From contig JAGKQI010000049.1 in the NCBI GenBank assembly GCA_018806915.1, forward strand, positions 558,001 to 622,000: DNA of 64,000 nucleotides, given 5' to 3'. The first letter of the stretch is position 1. Each line of letters opens with the position of its first letter. Made by a program: the position numbers and the translations under genes. Below the pieces are notes generated by a model. It did no database searches and was not told the DNA's origin. It was given only the letters and a program-made list of their open reading frames with translations. This DNA comes from Phytophthora colocasiae. Lineage: Eukaryota > Oomycota > Peronosporomycetes > Peronosporales > Peronosporaceae. Positions 53,069 through 63,621 of the stretch are shown here, in pieces.

Positions 53069-54330
53069 AGAAGACGTCAAGCTCAAACGGAAGAAGCCAT
53101 TATTGAAGAGAACGTGAAGAAGATGTTGGCCGCGGGCGTGATCGAAGAAGGTAATGGAGCATGAGGGTTACCTGTTATCCTAAAGTACGGCTCTGTGTAG
53201 ACTACAGAGCACTGAACAAGATAACTCAGAGAGATGTATATCCGCTACCACGAATCGATGAAACTTAGAATCTTTGGGTGGTTCATTGAAACCTTAGAAT
53301 CTTTGGGTGGTTCATTGTTGTTCACTACTCTTGATTTGAAAGCGGGTTATTGGCAAATTCTGATGGCGTTGAATGACAAAGCGAAGACGGCCATTACTAC
53401 GAAACAAGGGTTGTATCAATTTATGAGGATGCCATTCGACTGATAAACGCACCATCGACATTTCAACGCATGATGAACAGTGTATTACGAGGATTGACCT
53501 GGACTACGTGCTTAGTCTATCTAGACGACATCGTGATCTACACTAGAGGCGGAATAGAACGACACATTTTGGAGTTGGCGTGTGTGCTGGAACGATTGTC
53601 CAGGGCTGGTCTGACTTTGAAATTGAGGAAGTGTGTATTCGCAACGGAGACAATGGAGTATCTCGGGCATGAACTTAGTAAGGAAGGTGTACGACCACTA
53701 GATCGACTGGTGAACGCTGTACGGGAATTTCCGAAACCGAAGGACGCTACGGAAGTAAAGCGGTTTGTGCATTCGGCTGGATACTACCGAAAATTCGTGA
53801 AAGGGTTTGGGGCGATGATGGAACCACTGACGAAGCTGTTGAGGAAGAACGTACATTGGGATTGGGGGCCAGCGCAAGACACTGCGTTCGATGAGGTGAA
53901 ACGAGTGCTCACAACGGAACCCGTGTTACGGTACCCTAATTTCCAACTTCCTTTTCGACTAGTTACTGATGCGAGTACGATAGGCTTGGGTGCGAGTCTA
54001 ATGCAGAACGATGGTGATGGTTGGAGGCCTGTGGCGTACGCGAGCAAAGTTAACAACGAAGCTGAAACGAAGTATGGGATAACAGAGTTAGAATGTGTCG
54101 CAGTGGTGTGGGCGATAAAATTGTTCCGACCTTACTTGTATGGACGCCGATTCGTGATAGTTACAGATCACGCTGCATTGAATTGGTTGATGAGGAGCAC
54201 AAACTTGACCGGCAAATTACACAGATGGGCGTTGACGCTGCAGGAGTACGACTTTGACGTAGAATACAGACCAGGGAATACCAATGTAGTGGCTGATGAA
54301 CTTTCGAGAGCACCGGTGGTATGTATGGAG
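53069..54330 (+). pseudogene. pol: Reverse transcriptase and RNase H of the third Gypsy element
   Basis: The N-terminal part has several stops (53069-53230) and a 29-bp tandem duplication at 53264-53317 that shifts the frame. [13 protein letters not shown] and FMRMPF follow; a short shift precedes [13 protein letters not shown], the catalytic CLVYLDDIVIYTR, the thumb (CVFATETMEYLGHEL) and RNase H (LVTDASTIGLGASLM, ITELECVAVVWAIK, VIVTDHAALNWL). The frame is open from 53470 onward. Confidence 0.88.
53264..53317 (+). repeat. Small direct duplication inside reverse transcriptase
   Basis: A 25-bp unit (CTTAGAATCTTTGGGTGGTT then CATTG) occurs at 53264-53288 and 53293-53317, period 29. The insertion is not a multiple of three, so it breaks the frame. 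Confidence 0.9.
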
Positions 54331-54997
54331 AAAGCGTCGACTGGCCGGAGGCGAAGGAAACGAAGGAGGAGAGCTCGGATGTTGAATGTTGTGTCTATTA
54401 CGGCTACGGCTGGCGAAACTACGGCGGATGACGGTGAGAACCATGGTGATACGCCACGAGGACGCGACTCAGAAAGGAACTTGGGCGATGGTGATCCGGA
54501 CAAGAGACGAACATCGATAACGCGAACGAAAAAAACGAGTTGCACGACCCGATGAGAACGATGTCGATAATGTACAGCGAACAACACTTGGCGATGACGA
54601 TAACGCGCGAGGCGAGGAGCACGAAGAACTTGGTGGAGTCGATGGTTCGCGTCTGGAGAAGGCGTGCAAAACAACGGAGGAACCAGCGAATGCAACGATG
54701 TGTGCACCTGTTGGAGAACGGAATGCAAGTGCAGTACGACAACCTAATCCTACGAATCGTGATCAGCGAACGATCAATGAACGATCCAAAGCAGCAACGA
54801 AGGACGCTAGACGACGGGACCGCACTACAACGAATCCATTGACCATTGTCACGAAGCGAAGCGTTGAAGCGAACACTGAGTGACTCGCGCGAAGTGCAGT
54901 TCGCGTACGATGACGACACCGATGACAATGCTGAGGACGAGTCTGAACGACGACCTGGGGTTACAACGAGCAAGCAGAAACCCGCGAACGACAACCA
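54331..54997 (+). other. Linker between RNase H and integrase
   Basis: Arginine- and glutamate-rich low-complexity sequence with open frames on both strands; no domain. Probably the decayed pol linker. Confidence 0.45.
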
Positions 54998-56532
54998 GTG
55001 GAGCAGATGCGAAACGCGGAGGAACGGACTGTGAGCGACCACGAACTGATACGAGGACCGAACGATGTACAACACCGACTACCAGTAACACAGAGCCAGC
55101 GATATCAGCTTTCCGAGCGCAGTGCGGAAGAACGATGGCAGCGAAGAGAACATGGCGATACTTTGCAATTGACGGACGAAGAGATCATGGATGCGCAAAC
55201 GAAGAGCACAATGGTGCAGACTTTGATCAACGAAGGCGAGTACAAGAACATGTGTGTCACGACGAGCTACGGATTGGCGGTGATCAAAACTCCGGACGGA
55301 ATACGTGTGATTTTACCACCTGCATTGTGGGCGTTGGCGTTTAAAGAGTGCCATGATTCGATTTGGGCTGGACATCTGCGAACGACACATACACAAGCGC
55401 GAGTTGCACAGATTTATTGGTGGCCGAACTTAGCGAGAGAAGTACGACGTTGGGTGAGTGGATGCCAAGATTGTGGAAGTCGAAAAGCGAGACCGCGTGA
55501 TGTGATACCGCCACTAAGAAGTTTGAGAGGTGGAAATGTTGGAGATCGGTGGGCGCTAGATGTGGCAGGACCGCTACCTGTTGGAGACAACGGACAACGA
55601 TACGTGATCGCAGCATTAGAGTACGTGACGAGATATGCAGTGACAACTACGGTGGAGACGCAGAAAGCTGAGAACGTATCAGCTTTCTTGATGAAGAATA
55701 TCGTGTTGAAGTTCGGACCATTTCGTGAATTGTTGACGGATGGAGCACCGGAGTTGACTGGCAAGGTGATCGACGAGTTAATGTACTTGCTGCAGGCGCA
55801 ACAAATGAATCCTGTACCATATCGACCACAAATGATTGGATAAGTCGAACGATTTCATCGCACGTGGAAGGACTGTGTAGCGAGACGAAAGACAGTGTGA
55901 TTGGGACAATTGGGTGGACTTTGCAGTGTATTCCTACAATTCAGGAAGGCATTCGACAGATGCGCTATCTCCTAATGAACTAATGATGGGACGTAAGTTA
56001 CGGACGCTGAACGAGTTACTTAGAGCTACGCATGTGACCGAAGCAGGAGACTTGACGGAGTACCATCGAAAATTAGTAACGATGCTCAAGGACAGTGTTG
56101 AATGTGCGGAAAAAGCTCGGGAACGAGAACAAAAGCGACAAGCAAAATACTACAACCAGAGAACGAGAAAGCGGCAGACGTTTGTTAGCGGAGACAAAGT
56201 TTGGACCTCCACGGGGAGCTAAGGCTTCGAAATTTGTGCATAATTGGATTGGACCGTTGAGAGTGTTGGAACCAGTGGGATTCGATAACTTCCTGCTTCA
56301 ACGAGAAGATCAGAATGACGATGAGGGTGAACTGATAATAGCGCATGTGTCATTTTTGGTGGCATATCACTACCCTGCGGAGTATTTGCAGAAAGCGGCG
56401 AACGATATCTGGGACGAGCTGATTAATGAAGGCACGATCGAGCGGACGTCGGATGCAGAGACGACAGGAGAAATTGTGGGAGCAGCGACGGCTCCAGTTA
56501 ACGCGGCGACTGCACGAGAATCTGCAAAATGA
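54998..56532 (+). pseudogene. pol: Integrase of the third Gypsy element
   Basis: The zinc finger (HLRTTHTQARVAQIYWWPN...CQDC) is near 55370-55470. Catalytic residues are in WALDVAGPLPVG, LLTDGAPELTG and VERFHRTWKD, the last lying after a TAA at 55841-55843. The C-terminal part (LSPNELMMGRKLRTLNELL, then FVHNWIGPLRVLEPV as the GPY-like module) is split over two frames (55914-56222, 56095-56532). No chromodomain is visible. Confidence 0.85.
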
Positions 56533-57170
56533 ACGCAACGAACAACTCCGAGAAAGAATGACGATGATCAGCAATGTCGAACGATGGTGGAGTTGCGACG
56601 TCGGAGAAGAAGAAATGCGGCCGGACAATACGTCCTGGAGGTGGAATTGCGACCCCTACGAGAGCGACGAGCAAATGAGCGGGGCGATGCTAACGACGAG
56701 AGAATGTGGGTATCACTGCGAGAGTATGAGCAGCTCTTTCAGGCCGACGGAGTCGTGGAAGACTCTGAGATTGGAGAAGGCGTGTAATAGGACAAGCCTA
56801 CTGAGGGATGGGTCGATGGCAGTTGATGACGAGCGGCATGATGCGGATGCTGGACGTGCGAAACAACGGATGGGTGAGGAAGATCACCATGAGAACGAGG
56901 TTGAAGAGGTGAGAATCTCCGACGCGAAACGATCGTGTAACAACTGCGACTCAGTGGAGTGGCCGAGTCGTGGGGTGCAAGGAGATAGAGCGACGGTGTA
57001 GAATTGGCGACGGAGAGAGCACGGACAGTAGAGAACTTGCCGCCCGCCGAAATCCTCACTGTACTCCGCTTGGCAACTTCTCAACGACACTTGTATTGAC
57101 ACAAAGTTTTCGAATTCCTTCAATTCTCCTCGCACTGACACTGGACGTGGATTCGTTAAGAAATTAGGGG
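56533..57170 (+). other. 3' tail of the third Gypsy element
   Basis: Charged low-complexity frames (for example 56426-57001) without a domain. The end of the element lies somewhere here; no LTR matching its 5' side was found. The SCAMP-like gene remnant starts right after. Confidence 0.4.
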
Positions 57171-57233
57171 TTGCTAAGACGCCAAAAAGAATGTTAATTC
57201 GCTATCGCAAACTCGTGAGTATCGCATACAAAC

Positions 57234-57433
57234 CTCATTGTCGTAAATCTCCTCCACATAGTCAAGATCGGTATCTGCAACTTCGTTTGGTGCATTGTAA
57301 TTGTTGTCGTACTGGGATAAATCTGCGTATGGATTTTCGAGATCACTTGAGCAAAACAAAGAGAGAAAAGGTTAGCTAGCGGCTTGATAACACTCAACCA
57401 CAAGACTTACTCTTCATCAAGGTAGCGCGTCAT
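57234..57433 (-). pseudogene. 5' end of a truncated host gene, SCAMP-like N-terminus
   Basis: Exon 1 is 57433-57411 and exon 2 is 57345-57234, with a 65-bp intron (GTAAGT...TCAAG) in phase, giving 45 residues starting MTRYLDEDDLENPYADLS. The NPYAD motif close to the N-terminus resembles the NPF-type repeats of secretory carrier membrane proteins. A GTTTGT donor follows, but downstream exons are missing where Gypsy sequence begins near 57170. The gene was probably cut by the insertion. The family call is tentative. Confidence 0.45.
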
Positions 57434-57551
57434 GCTTGTATACTTGTTGACGAATCGACAAATTGGTCATCTTCATCGTCCACATCAACCCATATCAACA
57501 GTTAGTCAGTTAGTTGGTTAGAGTCAGCTAGCGAAAAAAAGCAAACGTTAC

Positions 57552-57815
57552 CCGGGAGTAGTACAATTCACATCGAGTCTTTCCTGGAGTGTTGATATTT
57601 GTACACACTGAGCATTGTGGACCTTGATTTCCAGGTGCCTTTTCCGGTGCTTCATCTCAAGGACGATCACAAAGTTCACAGCGTACAGCACTGGACTCGT
57701 TGAACGCTGCACACACGGAACACTTCCACCGCTTGCCTGTAGTTTTATCACTTCTTCTTGTACTGAGGCACATCAAGCAGCCCGTCTCCTCAGGAGGATT
57801 CAGATTCGTATCATG
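57552..57815 (-). pseudogene. RanBP2-type zinc finger gene fragment
   Basis: The minus-strand frame reads GKRWKCSVCAAFNESSAVRC...C, a C-x2-C-x10-C-x2-C RanBP2-type finger, then a TGA, then CSVCTNINTPGKTRC, a partial second finger, ending at a GTAACG donor. The TGA stands where CGA would restore the frame, consistent with a C-to-T change. RanBP2 fingers bind ubiquitin or RNA. The rest of the gene is not recognised; it may have belonged with the SCAMP-like exon or be separate. Confidence 0.55.
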
Positions 57816-57833
57816 CTCGAAAAGGTTTGTATC

Positions 57834-58200
57834 TAATATTATTACACAAGCCTGACATGGACAGTGTATATGAACTGCTAGCCCGGGCCTGTGAGTCCCG
57901 GGGGAATGTCACAGTTCGTAAGGAAGAGATTGTGCGATCTTGGATGTAATCTAGTATGTACATCTTGTATTCACCTGACTAGATGTTTTTTTAGCAGAAG
58001 TAAATGTAGCGCTCGTCGAGACACAGTATTGCACTGTTATTGTTGTTATGCTTGCAGGGTCATGTGCTTGTGCACACGAGCTCATCTGAAGCTAGAAGTG
58101 CTGAAGTGTTCTGTTCCAACATGGCAGATTATATGTATTCTTTAGTTTTAACCTGTTAATCGGTGCCAAGATGGGCGGGGTATAAGAGCTATCGTCCTTG
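57834..58200. other. Intergenic region
   Basis: No gene supported. A short AT-rich stretch with TATAAGAGC-like sequence near 58181 lies on the H4 3' side. Confidence 0.4.
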
Positions 58201-58265
58201 ACCTCGCTTTTTCTGCTGGTATGGCTGCTTCCGATGTGCTACCCCGCCGGCAAAATGCTAGAAGC

Positions 58266-58553
58266 TCACGATCCAAATCCGTACAGGGTGCGGCCTTGGC
58301 GCTTCAGTGCGTAGACAACATCCATGGTGGTGACTGTTTTACGCCTGGCGTGTTGTGTGTAGACGACAGCGTCGCGCACGAGGTTGCCAACGAAAACCTT
58401 GAGCACTGCACGGGTCTCTCCAATCACCAATTCCGACATTCGAACGACTCCGGCACGGCGCGCAAGTCTGCGGATATCATTTCTTGATATGCCATGGATA
58501 GTATCGCGTAGCACGCGCCGATGGCGTCTGGGGCCCTTTCCGCGGCCAGGCAT
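58266..58553 (-). CDS. Divergent histone H4 variant with shortened tail
   Basis: 95 residues from the ATG at 58553; an in-frame upstream extension to 58634 lacks histone character. The core is clearly H4: [62 protein letters not shown]. Canonical H4 has 103 codons. Here eight tail residues (7-14) are missing, removing K8 and K12, while K16 and K20 are replaced by arginine, leaving only K5 in the modifiable tail. Many core positions also differ (K31R, K44V, Y51I, E52G, E63G, T71V). H4 is normally among the most conserved proteins, so this may be a specialised variant or a drifting pseudogene; the frame is intact and an initiator-like motif precedes it. Confidence 0.93.
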   Translation of the reverse strand: MPGRGKGPRRHRRVLRDTIHGISRNDIRRLARRAGVVRMSELVIGETRAVLKVFVGNLVRDAVVYTQHARRKTVTTMDVVYALKRQGRTLYGFGS

Positions 58554-58612
58554 GAAGGCTCGGGATTTCTTCTGGTCTGTTGGATCACTGCGCTGATCAG
58601 GTCCGTGAAGCA

Positions 58613-58628
58613 GAATTGAAAGTGAGAG
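58613..58628 (-). promoter_or_regulatory. Possible initiator of the H4 variant gene
   Basis: On the minus strand TCTCACTTTCAATTCT resembles the oomycete initiator and lies about 60-75 bp before the ATG. Confidence 0.45.
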
Positions 58629-58634
58629 GAACAA

Positions 58635-59048
58635 ATGGAAAAGAGAACAAGTATTGGTAGCTTGAAGATAATGTAGCTTTATAAAAAAAACATTCCATTC
58701 CGGCGAGATAGATACTTTTTAAGCCTTTGCCAGAGATGAGTGCTCTTTTACGCGCTGCTGCAGAGACATCGATCGAGCTGTCCTCTTATGAGGATCCCTA
58801 GAGCTCAACGACAATCTACGCGACCTGATGAGGCCCTGAGCCACGCAACAACCAGGCAAGCTTCGTTTGCGATAATCTGCGCACCAAACTCCGACAGTAC
58901 CACACTCTCGTAGATCATCAAGCACGTGTACAGGGAAGTGAAAGTTGAGTGAAACGCCCATGTAGTTGAATGCTCAAACGGATACCGGTATATGCTCTAG
59001 CAAGCTGTTAGACTGGTTTGATATTACCTTTAGCCTGTCGACGTCGCT
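58635..59048. other. Intergenic region
   Basis: Open frames are present on the minus strand (58961-58719) but nothing recognisable. It is the likely promoter region of the H4 variant and the 3' flank of the next gene. Confidence 0.4.
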
Positions 59049-59759
59049 TTAAGGGACGCAATTCTCTCCAGTAATTCTCCAGTCAGCGGCGCAGATATCC
59101 TGCTCGTGTTGTCGCTCAATATCCTTCCAGCGGTTTAGCTGCTGCTCATCGCGTCGTTGAAACCACAAAAAGAGGTGGATTACGTCGCAGTGAATGTGCT
59201 CATGAGTGGGTGGTGCCTGATATGGGCTAGATGCACCGCCGTACTGAACCGTGGAGCCATTGTTGACCTCGGGAAGTGCCGGCAGCTCAGGTTGATGATT
59301 CTCAGCAAGCCACAAACTGGTGCTGGATCTGTCAGCAATGGAAGGCACATACGTTCTTGATTGCGATGCATCCTCAACACATTCATCCACATCATGACGT
59401 TCTGCAAATTGCGCCACGTCTCTCTCGTCGAGAGGTGCGTCGTTTTGAGGCAACCTCGGGTGCACATGCACGTCATGACGCCTTGTGGTGGTAGCACGCT
59501 TCACGATTTTCCGCTTCAGCTCCAACGCTTTGCGCTTGATTATGTTGCTTTCACAAGACGTTGTGGAACACAAGCCCACAAATTTACGCTTCAAACTCGC
59601 CGCACTGCGCTCCGCCCACTGTAAGTTTTTGCTGTGGTTGTATCGTACGCATACAGCGTCCCAATCAGCTTTACTCTGCGGTAGCGCGTCTCCCAGGATT
59701 AACAGCAGGTGCTGTTGTTCGTCCTGGCTGTAGTTTCGGGATCCCTGTGGCTTGGTCAT
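59049..59759 (-). CDS. Myb/SANT-like DNA-binding protein
   Basis: 236 residues from the ATG at 59759 (MTKPQGSRNYSQDEQQHLL). A longer frame runs up to 60086, but this methionine starts the domain. The N-terminal tryptophan-spaced helices (LLLILGDALPQSKADWDAVC, RSAASLKRKFVGL) match the Myb/SANT-like domain that is greatly expanded in oomycetes, often in repetitive regions. The C-terminus is polar, with a final helix (LNRWKDIERQHEQD). Intact frame. The function of the family is unknown; DNA binding is inferred from the fold. Confidence 0.7.
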   Translation of the reverse strand: MTKPQGSRNYSQDEQQHLLLILGDALPQSKADWDAVCVRYNHSKNLQWAERSAASLKRKFVGLCSTTSCESNIIKRKALELKRKIVKRATTTRRHDVHVHPRLPQNDAPLDERDVAQFAERHDVDECVEDASQSRTYVPSIADRSSTSLWLAENHQPELPALPEVNNGSTVQYGGASSPYQAPPTHEHIHCDVIHLFLWFQRRDEQQLNRWKDIERQHEQDICAADWRITGENCVP

Positions 59760-60384
59760 CTTCACGTGGAGTGAGTGGGTGACTTCTTTTACAGCACAGC
59801 AACAATAAGTAAGCGTGACGATTACCTGGCTCTTCCTCCTCGTGCGTGGCGTTTTGTGAAGTGGCAAGTTATCCGTGGTGGTGGGATGGCGTGCCTTCTC
59901 GAGAGTTCGTTTTTGCTCATCACCCTTGAAGCACGCTGGCATGTTGCAAGGAGGTCCAATTGTAGATGCAGGTATACGTAGTTCTCGGTGAATTGCACGT
60001 CCTGAACACGAGGGTGCCGAGATGAGGCACTTCATTGAGCTGCAGCGAAGACAACGATAGTGGCAGCCAGAGCAACAAGCCAACACCGATCAATACAGCC
60101 AGATTCAAAACTACATACAACAATGGTGCTCATTCTATCTTGTGACCTCCGTCCAAATATTTGCTGACACCGGAATATACGACAAGCGCTGGGCAACGAT
60201 GCGATCGTCGTCGCTCTCGAGAGCCTTGTCTACGCCAGATACATCAAGCTGAATTGGACTTTCAGAAAGCTTCGCATTAGGTTACCTTGTGGAAGCCGGA
60301 GTGATATGCAGGGTACTGACTACTATGCAGTAAGAACATAATGATGCGAACACATACACCCGTGTCTCCTTCCAAAGCGAGCTG
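59760..60384. other. Intergenic region
   Basis: Upstream side of the Myb-like gene and downstream side of the next minus-strand gene. No further gene supported. Confidence 0.4.
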
Positions 60385-61140
60385 CTACGAATCCCACGTA
60401 AGGTCCCTCAGTTTGAAGGTAGCTTGACAGTCTGCGTCACGGAACAGCTTCAGATTGGAGTAGTCATTGATAGTGACGACGGTGCCAGGAATGGGAAGGT
60501 CGTCCGAGTCTGACGTCGTGTTCCACATGGTGCCGGTCAGAAGCACCGAGTTGACTGTGTGGCGGTCTGTGTCGTAGCGCTCACGGAAAAGCTGGTTGAT
60601 CATAAGTAGTTAGTGTTGTGACCCATACCCCTTCAGTGTTGTATTCATACCGTGATCTGGTCTTGGAGCGGCTCCGGGGAGTCTGCATCGACAAAGTGAA
60701 GTCGGACAAGCTTCAAATCTCTGTAGGTATGATCGGACACCCATAAGAGCTTCATTCGCAGCTTGACTTTCTTCTGGGTCTCTCCTTTCCGATGATCCTG
60801 AAGATCTGCGTTAAATACAATCCAGTGATTAGCTTAATCTTAACGACTCGACATATTCCATACCTTCTACAGCAGATATGATGCGCCGACTTCTACCCGG
60901 CGTATCAAGCAGCTCACGCAGACGCTCGAACGGTGTCTGCCGTGGCGGTGGCGACGACTGAGTTTCGCTGGAGCCTTCCGAGTCTTCCGAGACCTCACGA
61001 CTCTGTCTTGTACGCGGAGCTGAACGTGGAACAGCAACTGCTGTTACTATCTGCTTAGCTGATTTCACCTTTACTCCTTTACTTCCGCTGCTAACAGGAG
61101 CCGTGGCGATTGGGTTTCCAGATTTGCCTTTCACAGTCAT
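60385..61140 (-). CDS. Unrecognised three-exon protein, 212 residues
   Basis: Exons 61140-60864, 60805-60651 and 60591-60385; introns of 58 and 59 bp (GTATGG...ACGCAG and GTATGA...ACCAG) join in perfect phase. The N-terminus is basic and disordered (KGVKVKSAKQIVTAVAV) with an acidic serine stretch. PFERLRELLDTPGRSRRII is a likely helix, and a C-terminal beta-rich part contains KKVKLRMKLLWVSDH, LKLVRLHFVDAD and NSVLLTGTMWN. The consistent splicing argues for a real gene. I do not recognise the family. The ATG at 61140 is the first after a plausible leader. Confidence 0.7.
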
Positions 61141-62840
61141 GTGGATATTCGTAAATGACACAATGATGAAGGCTCACTATCTGAGGGTGTGGATTCGCAT
61201 TGTTGTGTAGTCCTGTGCCGTAGCTGATATTAAATTCTGGGCGTCTAGTGTTTTCAAACGCGAGCGATAATTGAAGAGCAGAAGGATCCAACCCCGTATG
61301 CTTTTAAAAAAAACACACCACATACCACTGGCGGTGAGAGTGCCTCAAAACCTCAACATGAAGGAGGTTTAACCTGACAAACTGTGCTGGGTCAGCGTAT
61401 AGCTCTAGTGACAGTGCAGTCTGCGCTGCCTAAAAAACGGTACCCCATCAGACTCGAACGTAGTCTTACACTTGATTTTGCGTAGTCACTACATCAAGCG
61501 CTGTACAAGTGCATATCCATCTCAGCGCCGACTTGGAAAAGCGGTGGGCCACTGTGATGGGGCTCAATCCAAAGCCGCCGGGCGGTATCTACCGCGTTCA
61601 ATGTCACGGAAACTCCACAGACGCGACTATCTGTCTCCGAAGCCGATTGGCTTCACCATAGTCGGCAAGAAAGATGCACCACGGACGTCATGGGCCATGG
61701 ACCATGCCGCTCGTCAAATCAACATGTTCAATGTTCAAGTGACGCAACGTCCATCGCATCAAGGACTGTAACTTCTTAGGCATGAACAACGCAGCTGACG
61801 CAGCGCTCAATACGGCACGAGATGCAACAACCGAGCCGTGGATGTGGCGGCCTTGGACGAACACTTTGACATCCTAGAGTCTCTGTAAGGGTGTGGCGTT
61901 TGCACGCTGGATGTGGCGTGGCCGAGGACTACCTGGCAATCGTCGATAGGCTCTTTCTGCTACCCGGGTACCAGGCGACGCACTTGATGCGTATCGCCCA
62001 GCTAACTCGCAGTGGGAAGTAGACAAGAAAACGGAGCTAACGGAAGCAGTGGTTTCGACAAGTTGGCTTTGAAAGACCAATGTCAGTGTCGTTGCTCATT
62101 TTTGGGTGTGAGATCTGTCGCTCTACATGGTGAGCCTGTGTTGCTATGATAGTTAGTAGAACATGTATATTGATACCAGTACTAAGTGTGCTACTTCATT
62201 GGGTCAAACTTTGGGATTGATACCTAATTTGTTGCTGTAGAAACCTGCAGAAAAATGTGCTGAGCGATTGGAGTTTTGTTAAGGGTTAGTTACGTGGTAA
62301 GCGCACTCGATTATTACATAAGCAATGCTCATTCAAAGCGGAAACCATGGAGCTGCAGCCGCTACTAGTATATGTAGACACTAAGACGCGTTTAAGGGCT
62401 CGTTTTGGCGCCTTGTCGAGCAAGCATAACGACGTTGTTCCTATGATCGTGAATGTCTTCACGTTATTCAGAAGGGCAACTTCAACGTCGCTGGAGTTGA
62501 AGTTTCTGTATGCTTTTTTTTTATTAAAGTGCCTCGAGAACTATGTTGCACTGATTGGGAAGCTGTTGCACTTCAACGTCGTGGATATATGTATAAGCTG
62601 ACCGGGTCGCATATTGATCCATCGCTGGGGCGGTGACACTGCCAGGCATACCATATCCACCAGAGTCCCTCTGTAAAAAAAATACCTTGCTCACCGTGGT
62701 GCTCGCTCATCGCTAGGTTAGGGATACACGCAAGTGAATGCAAACTATAGCTAGTAGTGTCCGAGGCGTCCAATATGTTCCATAAGGCATTCATTATGCT
62801 GGGGTGATAGAACGAAGTTTGACGGAGCAGATTTTGCGTA
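61141..62840. other. Long region without a supported gene
   Basis: Scattered open frames (61472-61771 plus, 61874-62080 minus, 62347-62601 plus) lack recognisable domains. A tRNA A-box-like string (TAGCTCTAGTGA near 61399) has no matching B-box, so no tRNA is called. Confidence 0.45.
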
Positions 62841-62856
62841 GCTCATATTTCAATTT
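62841..62856 (+). promoter_or_regulatory. Oomycete initiator element
   Basis: GCTCATATTTCAATTT matches the oomycete initiator consensus with one mismatch, 43-58 bp before the ATG at 62899. Confidence 0.7.
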
Positions 62857-62898
62857 GCCAGCAACGAGCATCCAGCGACCAAGGCTTCTGCAACTGCA

Positions 62899-63617
62899 AT
62901 GTTTGCACCACGCAACCTCAAGGCTCACGGTCATGTTGAGCTCCACCGAGCGTTCTCGACGCTTGAAGCAAACCGTTTGCGGTCACTCGCTCGATCCGAA
63001 GATTTCTGGCTCCCGGATACTTGGGACGGTATCCTCATCGACGATCATCGAAGTCGTGCGGCACTCCCTGACGATACTGCGCGTGAGCTCACAATTGGTC
63101 TGGAGAAATTCATCAAGACCTTTTTTCCTGTGGCTACTGCGGCGGAGTGGGAATTTGTTAAGACAAGATCTGGGGCTCAGGACCAGCTCGTGCGACGCGA
63201 GTATGTGCCTGTGGAGTCTGGTAGAGCGGCCATGGATGTGTGCTCTCTCCCTGGGTCCGTCCTTATTGCTCTAGAGGACAACACATTTTTGTATGGCTAT
63301 GGGTGGAATCATTACATCGCCATGCAATCCAACCGGAAGCTTATCCGGCTTAACAAGGGCGACCTCATTCTATTCCGAGGCGACTTCATTTTTTCACTGG
63401 CGGGGTGTCAACGTGTGTTCATGGGATCCTCGATACTCCGCGTTACGCTCGACAGGTCACTCATGTTCCTGATTTCGTTCAGGTGGAAGACGACACTCGC
63501 CCTGTTGATGAGAAGTTTTGCTTCGTTTGGAACTGTCCGTTCCGGGGCGACCTCGCTTCGGAAGCACCTGAACCGTTACCATGGAATGGTTTTCAACTCC
63601 GTGCGCCCGACACTTGA
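62899..63617 (+). CDS. Uncharacterised protein, double-stranded beta-helix-like, one frameshift
   Basis: The ATG at 62899 starts MFAPRNLKAHG. The protein is of a kind that I associate with multi-copy oomycete families: HYIAMQSNRKLIRLNKGDLI, then LFRGDFIFSLAG, then (after a one-base loss in the G run near 63402) CVHGILDTPRYARQVTH and FCFVWNCPFRG, ending at 63617. The GD-x-L-F-R-G-D / H pattern suggests a cupin or 2-oxoglutarate-oxygenase-like fold, but the metal triad is not clear. Without the frameshift the product would be about 240 residues. Either a recent pseudogene or a consensus error in a homopolymer. Confidence 0.55.
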
Positions 63618-63621
63618 CTAA

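Noticed and set aside
54168..55075. Long minus-strand frames rich in serine/arginine/valine opposite the third Gypsy element
   Set aside because: They are antisense shadows of skewed codon use in pol, with no domain and no initiator motif.
61390..61470. Possible tRNA or tRNA-derived SINE near 61395
   Set aside because: An A-box-like string exists but no B-box at proper distance and no cloverleaf could be formed.
61472..61771. 99-codon plus-strand frame as a gene or transposase fragment
   Set aside because: No recognisable motif in any frame and no promoter or splice signals.
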